A stretch of 8,559 nucleotides of DNA from UMGS1002 sp964570825. GTDB taxonomy: Bacteria > Bacillota > Clostridia > Oscillospirales > CAG-272. The stretch spans positions 1 to 8,559 of the forward strand of contig CAZMZJ010000033.1 in NCBI GenBank assembly GCA_964570825.1. Reading direction: 5' to 3'. Position numbers and translations under genes: made by a program. The notes beneath the pieces are model-generated. The model ran no database searches. It was not told the DNA's origin and worked only from the letters and a program-made list of their open reading frames with translations. Shown here in pieces: positions 6,153-8,559 of the stretch; within the stretch, counting starts at the first letter, position 1; the number at the start of each line of letters is the position of its first letter.

Positions 6153-7546
6153 TGGCGGATAATATTACAAGAACCAGCGATAGGTACACTACTTCTGATA
6201 GTGATTATAAGGTCAAATATGATGGATTAGACCCTGTAGGAGGATATCTTGGTGATAAGATAGTAGCAGGTGCTAATATTACTATAGAGGAAAATGAGAA
6301 TAAACTTGTAATTAGTGCATCAGGCGGTTCTGCTACTGATGAACTTGTGAAATATAATGCTGATGATACTACGGCAGGTTATCTTTCTGATAAGATTATA
6401 GCAGGCGATGGCATTTCAGTTGCTGAAGGTATTGGGGCTGATGAGAATAAACTTGTAATAACGAATAGTGCATTATCAAGTTATGTAGAAAGTGTAGAAG
6501 CTATTCCCGATGAACAATGGCCGATCTCTTACCTAAAGTATAGTAAAGGAGGAGTTGACTACGATATTACTGAAATACCTAAACCTGATGGTCTCCTTTC
6601 AGGAGGAAGAGTTTCTTGGGTTGAGGGATTGATATTTGATATTACTGCTGCGATCTATTATATTTTAGGATCGCTTTATACTACTCTTAGTTCAAGAGTT
6701 ACATTGTCAGCATCCGATCCTGTATTAAATAGAATTGATGCCATCATAGTAGATGTTAACGAGGCAGTATCTGTCATAGAAGGTATTCCTGCAGCAAATC
6801 CACAAAAACCATCTATAGACCCTGCAACACAAATAGAACTTACTTATGTTCTTATTCCTGCTGGTGCTACTGTTCCTGATTTAGATATAGGTGAAGAAAT
6901 AGTATATGATGAAAATATAGAGTGGACTGGTTCAGCTTCAGGAGTATTAGTTAATTTCGCATATCTTATTAATCCTTATCACGGACTTACTTGTATTGAT
7001 GTAGGAACAATCGGTAATAACGATACCATATCTTTCACATCAGCATCACTTGTCGATAGAACAGACTTTGAAGACTTTATTTTTAATATAAGTCTTAAAG
7101 GTATAATGCCTAACCAGCATAGGCTTTTTATTAGATTTTATAATGGTACGACTCCTGTAAGTAATGAAGTTCAACCTGTTATTAATAAGAAGTTTGTCAT
7201 AGGCTATCAAAATATGTCTATGAAGCTGTCATCGTTTACTTGGATGTCATCTTCCTTTGACACTATTGTTTTCAGATATAGTCGATCATCAGGTAATACT
7301 ACTTATGTAGGATTTAGTTTAGACTATATAAAATTACAAACAAGTGTTACCACGGTATTACCTGTCAATACAGGTATTGAGCTTATAGGAGATGTTACAG
7401 GTGTTGGAACTACAGGCTCTCCTTTATTAACTTCATTAGCAATTTTAAATCCTTCTCCTGCTGGGACATATGGGGGGGAATCGGCAATTCCTGTAGTTAC
7501 AGTAGATACAAAAGTGAGAGTGACAGCAGTTACTACGGAAAGTTAA
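6152..7546 (+). CDS. Modular tail fibre/baseplate protein, 464 aa
   Basis: Modules in order: two copies of a short unit 'vKYn..D..aGYLsdKIiAG..I...NKLvI' (21-55 and 66-104); a segment GGRVSWVEGLIFDITAAIYY with NRIDAIIVDVNEAVSVIEG and PAANPQKPSIDPATQIELT (151-231), a block common in large-phage baseplate/tail proteins; a beta domain of carbohydrate-binding jelly-roll appearance (252-396: ENIEWTGSASG, NNDTISFTSASLV, HRLFIRFYNGTTPVSNEV, FSLDYIKLQ); and a tail-fibre linker (GIELIGDVTG ... GTYGGESAIPVVTVDTKVRV, 408-457). The linker usually reads TKGRVTAV; here Gly is Val. The role, probably a host-contact appendage, follows from the modules. ATG 6152 overlaps the previous stop. The TAA at 7544-7546 is likely not the ancestral end: the +1 frame runs straight on with a third copy of the GYL unit and a collagen-like fibre, giving about 668 aa if the two were one gene. 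Confidence 0.88.
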   Translation: MADNITRTSDRYTTSDSDYKVKYDGLDPVGGYLGDKIVAGANITIEENENKLVISASGGSATDELVKYNADDTTAGYLSDKIIAGDGISVAEGIGADENKLVITNSALSSYVESVEAIPDEQWPISYLKYSKGGVDYDITEIPKPDGLLSGGRVSWVEGLIFDITAAIYYILGSLYTTLSSRVTLSASDPVLNRIDAIIVDVNEAVSVIEGIPAANPQKPSIDPATQIELTYVLIPAGATVPDLDIGEEIVYDENIEWTGSASGVLVNFAYLINPYHGLTCIDVGTIGNNDTISFTSASLVDRTDFEDFIFNISLKGIMPNQHRLFIRFYNGTTPVSNEVQPVINKKFVIGYQNMSMKLSSFTWMSSSFDTIVFRYSRSSGNTTYVGFSLDYIKLQTSVTTVLPVNTGIELIGDVTGVGTTGSPLLTSLAILNPSPAGTYGGESAIPVVTVDTKVRVTAVTTES

Positions 7547-7658
7547 GTATGATGCTGAAGATGGTACTGCTGGTTACTTATCTGCCAAGATAATAGCTGG
7601 TACTAATATTACAATAGAAGAAGGCACCGAAGCAGATGAAAATAAATTAAAGATTAGT
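6212..7658 (+). repeat. Three copies of the 'KYD..GYL..KI.AG' unit
   Basis: Copies lie at 6212-6316, 6347-6463 and 7542-7658. The first two are inside the 464-aa protein; the third is in the +1 frame after its stop. Shared residues are Val-Lys-Tyr-(Asp/Asn), Asp, Gly-Tyr-Leu, Lys-Ile, Ala-Gly, Ile and Asn-Lys-Leu-(Val/Lys)-Ile. Each copy is 35-39 residues and would form a small beta module linking fibre domains. The DNA of the copies is clearly diverged, so this is not a recent duplication. Confidence 0.8.
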
Positions 7659-7715
7659 TGCACTTTAATATCTGGACCAACTGGTGCTACCGGTGCTACC
7701 GGTGCTACAGGCCCT
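7524..7715 (+). other. Open 5' extension of the collagen-like ORF, no start codon
   Basis: This frame is open from 7524 (after TGA 7521-7523) into the ORF that begins with ATG 7716. It contains no ATG, GTG or TTG in frame. From 7542 it encodes a complete GYL unit (VKYDAEDGTAGYLSAKIIAG and onward to ENKLKIS) and from 7674 the first collagen triplets. Such a protein-like stretch without a start, beginning exactly where the upstream gene stops in the frame one base behind, indicates that it is normally read as a continuation of the 464-aa protein. One base fewer in GGAAAG (A run 7539-7541) gives a seamless TTEVKYDAEDG. Confidence 0.75.
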
Positions 7716-8159
7716 ATGTCTACTATACCAGGACCTACAGGTCCTACTGGCTTAAAAGGAACAACCGGAGCAGCTGGTGCTACAGGATCTACTGGACCGA
7801 CAGGACCAATCGGTGCCACAGGAGCAACCGGAGCTGCTGGTACTATGGCAACAAAAGTGACTATTAATGATCAGTCAGGAACAACGTACACACTTGTTTT
7901 AGCTGATGCAGGTAAATATATCCGCTGTGAAAATGCCGCTGATGTAACAGTAACAGTACCGAAAAATTCAAGCGTTGCTTTTGAAACTGGAACAGTAATT
8001 ACTATTGAGCAAAAAGGCGCAGGAACGGTAACTGTTGCTCCTGTAGATGGAGATGTAACTATCAATGCCTTTGATGGCTTATCTACTTACGGACAGTATG
8101 CCGGGATTCAACTTATAAAAGTTGACACAGATGTTTGGACTCTTATAGCAGGAATATAG
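7716..8159 (+). CDS. Collagen-like tail fibre protein segment, 147 aa from first ATG
   Basis: Gly-X-Y triplets run from 7674 to 7838: five triplets (Gly-Pro-Thr, three Gly-Ala-Thr, Gly-Pro-Met), a four-residue break (Ser-Thr-Ile-Pro), then twelve more (Gly-Pro-Thr, Gly-Ala-Thr, Gly-Ala-Ala and others). A roughly 105-residue C-terminal beta domain follows, with YTLVLADAGKYIRC, VTVTVPKNSS, GTVITIEQKGAGTVTV and a final QLIKVDTDVWTLIAGI. This C-terminal type is common at the ends of phage fibre proteins. The collagen part should form a trimeric rod and the end a trimeric tip. ATG 7716 lies inside the triplet block (it is the Met of Gly-Pro-Met), so it is unlikely to be the real start; the protein probably begins in the upstream gene (see 7524-7715). 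Its TAG stop overlaps the GTG of the next gene. It may be a trimerising fibre shaft; the exact partner is unknown. Confidence 0.8.
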   Translation: MSTIPGPTGPTGLKGTTGAAGATGSTGPTGPIGATGATGAAGTMATKVTINDQSGTTYTLVLADAGKYIRCENAADVTVTVPKNSSVAFETGTVITIEQKGAGTVTVAPVDGDVTINAFDGLSTYGQYAGIQLIKVDTDVWTLIAGI

Positions 8160-8559
8160 TGAGCAGATTATTAACTTATGGAATAATGCAACAGTTTAAA
8201 AACATAAAGTTTTTAGACATTTATACGGGAGCGGCATTTGCTTTTTCTTTAAGAAAGCTGAGGTCAGGTTATTCTGGATACTGTATAAAAGTCAGAAGAA
8301 GTTCAGATAATACCGAACAGGACATAGGTTTTTTATTTGGAGTATTAGACGAGGTATCATTAACTACATTTTGCGGTGCTGGAGATGGATTTGTAAAAAC
8401 ATGGTATGATCAAAGCGGAAATGGAAGGAATATTACAAATTCAACATCATCAGAACAAGCTAAAATTGTTGATTCAGGGAATGTAATAAAAAAGAATAAT
8501 AAACCATATTTATATTTCAATTCTTCATATTATTCTTCAAGTTCAAGTTATGCACTTTC
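8159..8559 (+). CDS. Lectin/LamG-like receptor-binding tail protein, N-terminal part (runs off window)
   Basis: The frame is open from GTG 8159 to the window edge (133 full codons, no stop). It encodes FLDIYTGAAFAFSLRKLRSG, then YSGYCIKVRRSSDNTEQDIG, LFGVLDEVSLTTFCGAGDGF and VKTWYDQSGNGRNITNS, ending in a Ser/Tyr-rich loop. The pattern 'GAaxAxSLRkLrsgYxGxxIxVRRSSDNxExDIGF ... LxxFxGxGxGFVxxWYDQSGNGxNxT' is the arabinofuranosidase-B/concanavalin-A-like lectin domain frequent in phage tail proteins. It likely binds host surface glycan; whether it also cleaves cannot be seen in this partial sequence. GTG 8159 overlaps the previous TAG and has AGGA five bases upstream (8150-8153), so I prefer it. 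The alternative ATG 8186 (MQQFKNIKF) lacks a clear SD but keeps the whole domain. It belongs to the same coupled cluster as the genes before it. Confidence 0.85.
   Translation, partial: MSRLLTYGIMQQFKNIKFLDIYTGAAFAFSLRKLRSGYSGYCIKVRRSSDNTEQDIGFLFGVLDEVSLTTFCGAGDGFVKTWYDQSGNGRNITNSTSSEQAKIVDSGNVIKKNNKPYLYFNSSYYSSSSSYAL

Noticed and set aside
7574..7819. Minus-strand Pro-Val-Gly-rich open frame
   Set aside because: It is the reverse reading of the collagen-like Gly-X-Y repeat; low-complexity artefact.
7658..7867. Plus-strand Tyr/Arg/Cys-rich open frame across the collagen repeat
   Set aside because: Out-of-frame reading of the same low-complexity repeat, with no independent support.
7871..8065. 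Minus-strand open frame of 64 codons opposite the fibre tip domain
   Set aside because: Antisense to a recognisable beta domain; no start signal or motif.
961..8162. Recoding of TAG as an amino acid, as in some gut phages
   Set aside because: Reading through TAG 961 meets TAA at 988, and TAG 8157 is followed directly by TGA. No long frame contains an internal TAG, so the standard code fits.

Overview
The window looks like part of the virion-structure and tail-appendage region of a tailed phage (Caudoviricetes) that infects a Bacteroidota host, probably a gut phage of the crAss-like or jumbo type. Four things point there. The DNA is AT-rich and all genes lie on one strand. The first three proteins and the tail modules resemble, from memory, structural families of uncultured gut phages. 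Several genes start without a Shine-Dalgarno site after an A/T-rich leader, as in Bacteroidota. One promoter matches the Bacteroidota pattern TTTG-N20-TAnnTTTG (3233-3264). No replication, packaging, lysis, integrase, tRNA or CRISPR feature is visible, and no database search was possible.

Layout. Positions 1-78 hold the end of an upstream unit and a terminator-like hairpin. Next come a ~294-aa structural protein (79-963), a short open frame with a NUMOD1-like DNA-binding motif in the +1 frame (953-1141), and a 239-aa virion protein (1150-1869). After a TAAA microsatellite leader lies a 411-aa protein (1915-3150), probably an abundant tail or virion component, closed by a strong terminator (3171-3206). 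A new promoter then drives a cluster of tail-appendage genes: a 786-aa protein made mostly of a 99-aa repeat (3290-5650), a 165-aa beta-rich protein (5655-6152), a modular tail protein (6152-7546), a collagen-like tail-fibre segment (7716-8159, open back to 7524), and the start of a lectin/LamG-like receptor-binding protein (8159 to the window edge). Spacing is +4, -1 and -1 bp at the junctions where it can be measured, so the cluster reads as one translationally coupled operon. No gene-free stretch exceeds 200 bp.

The proteins probably build the neck/tail and the host-contact fibres. The most notable points are: (i) the repeat array seems to be inserted into a small domain whose last strand resumes after the array; (ii) the array contains two half-units and an assembly gap that looks like a repeat-induced join; (iii) two stop codons (961 and 7544) are each crossed by an open, protein-like +1 frame; (iv) the 239-aa protein has family-like N-terminal residues in frame upstream of its first ATG. 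Points ii-iv may be sequence errors, recoding or real gene decay; the sequence alone cannot decide.
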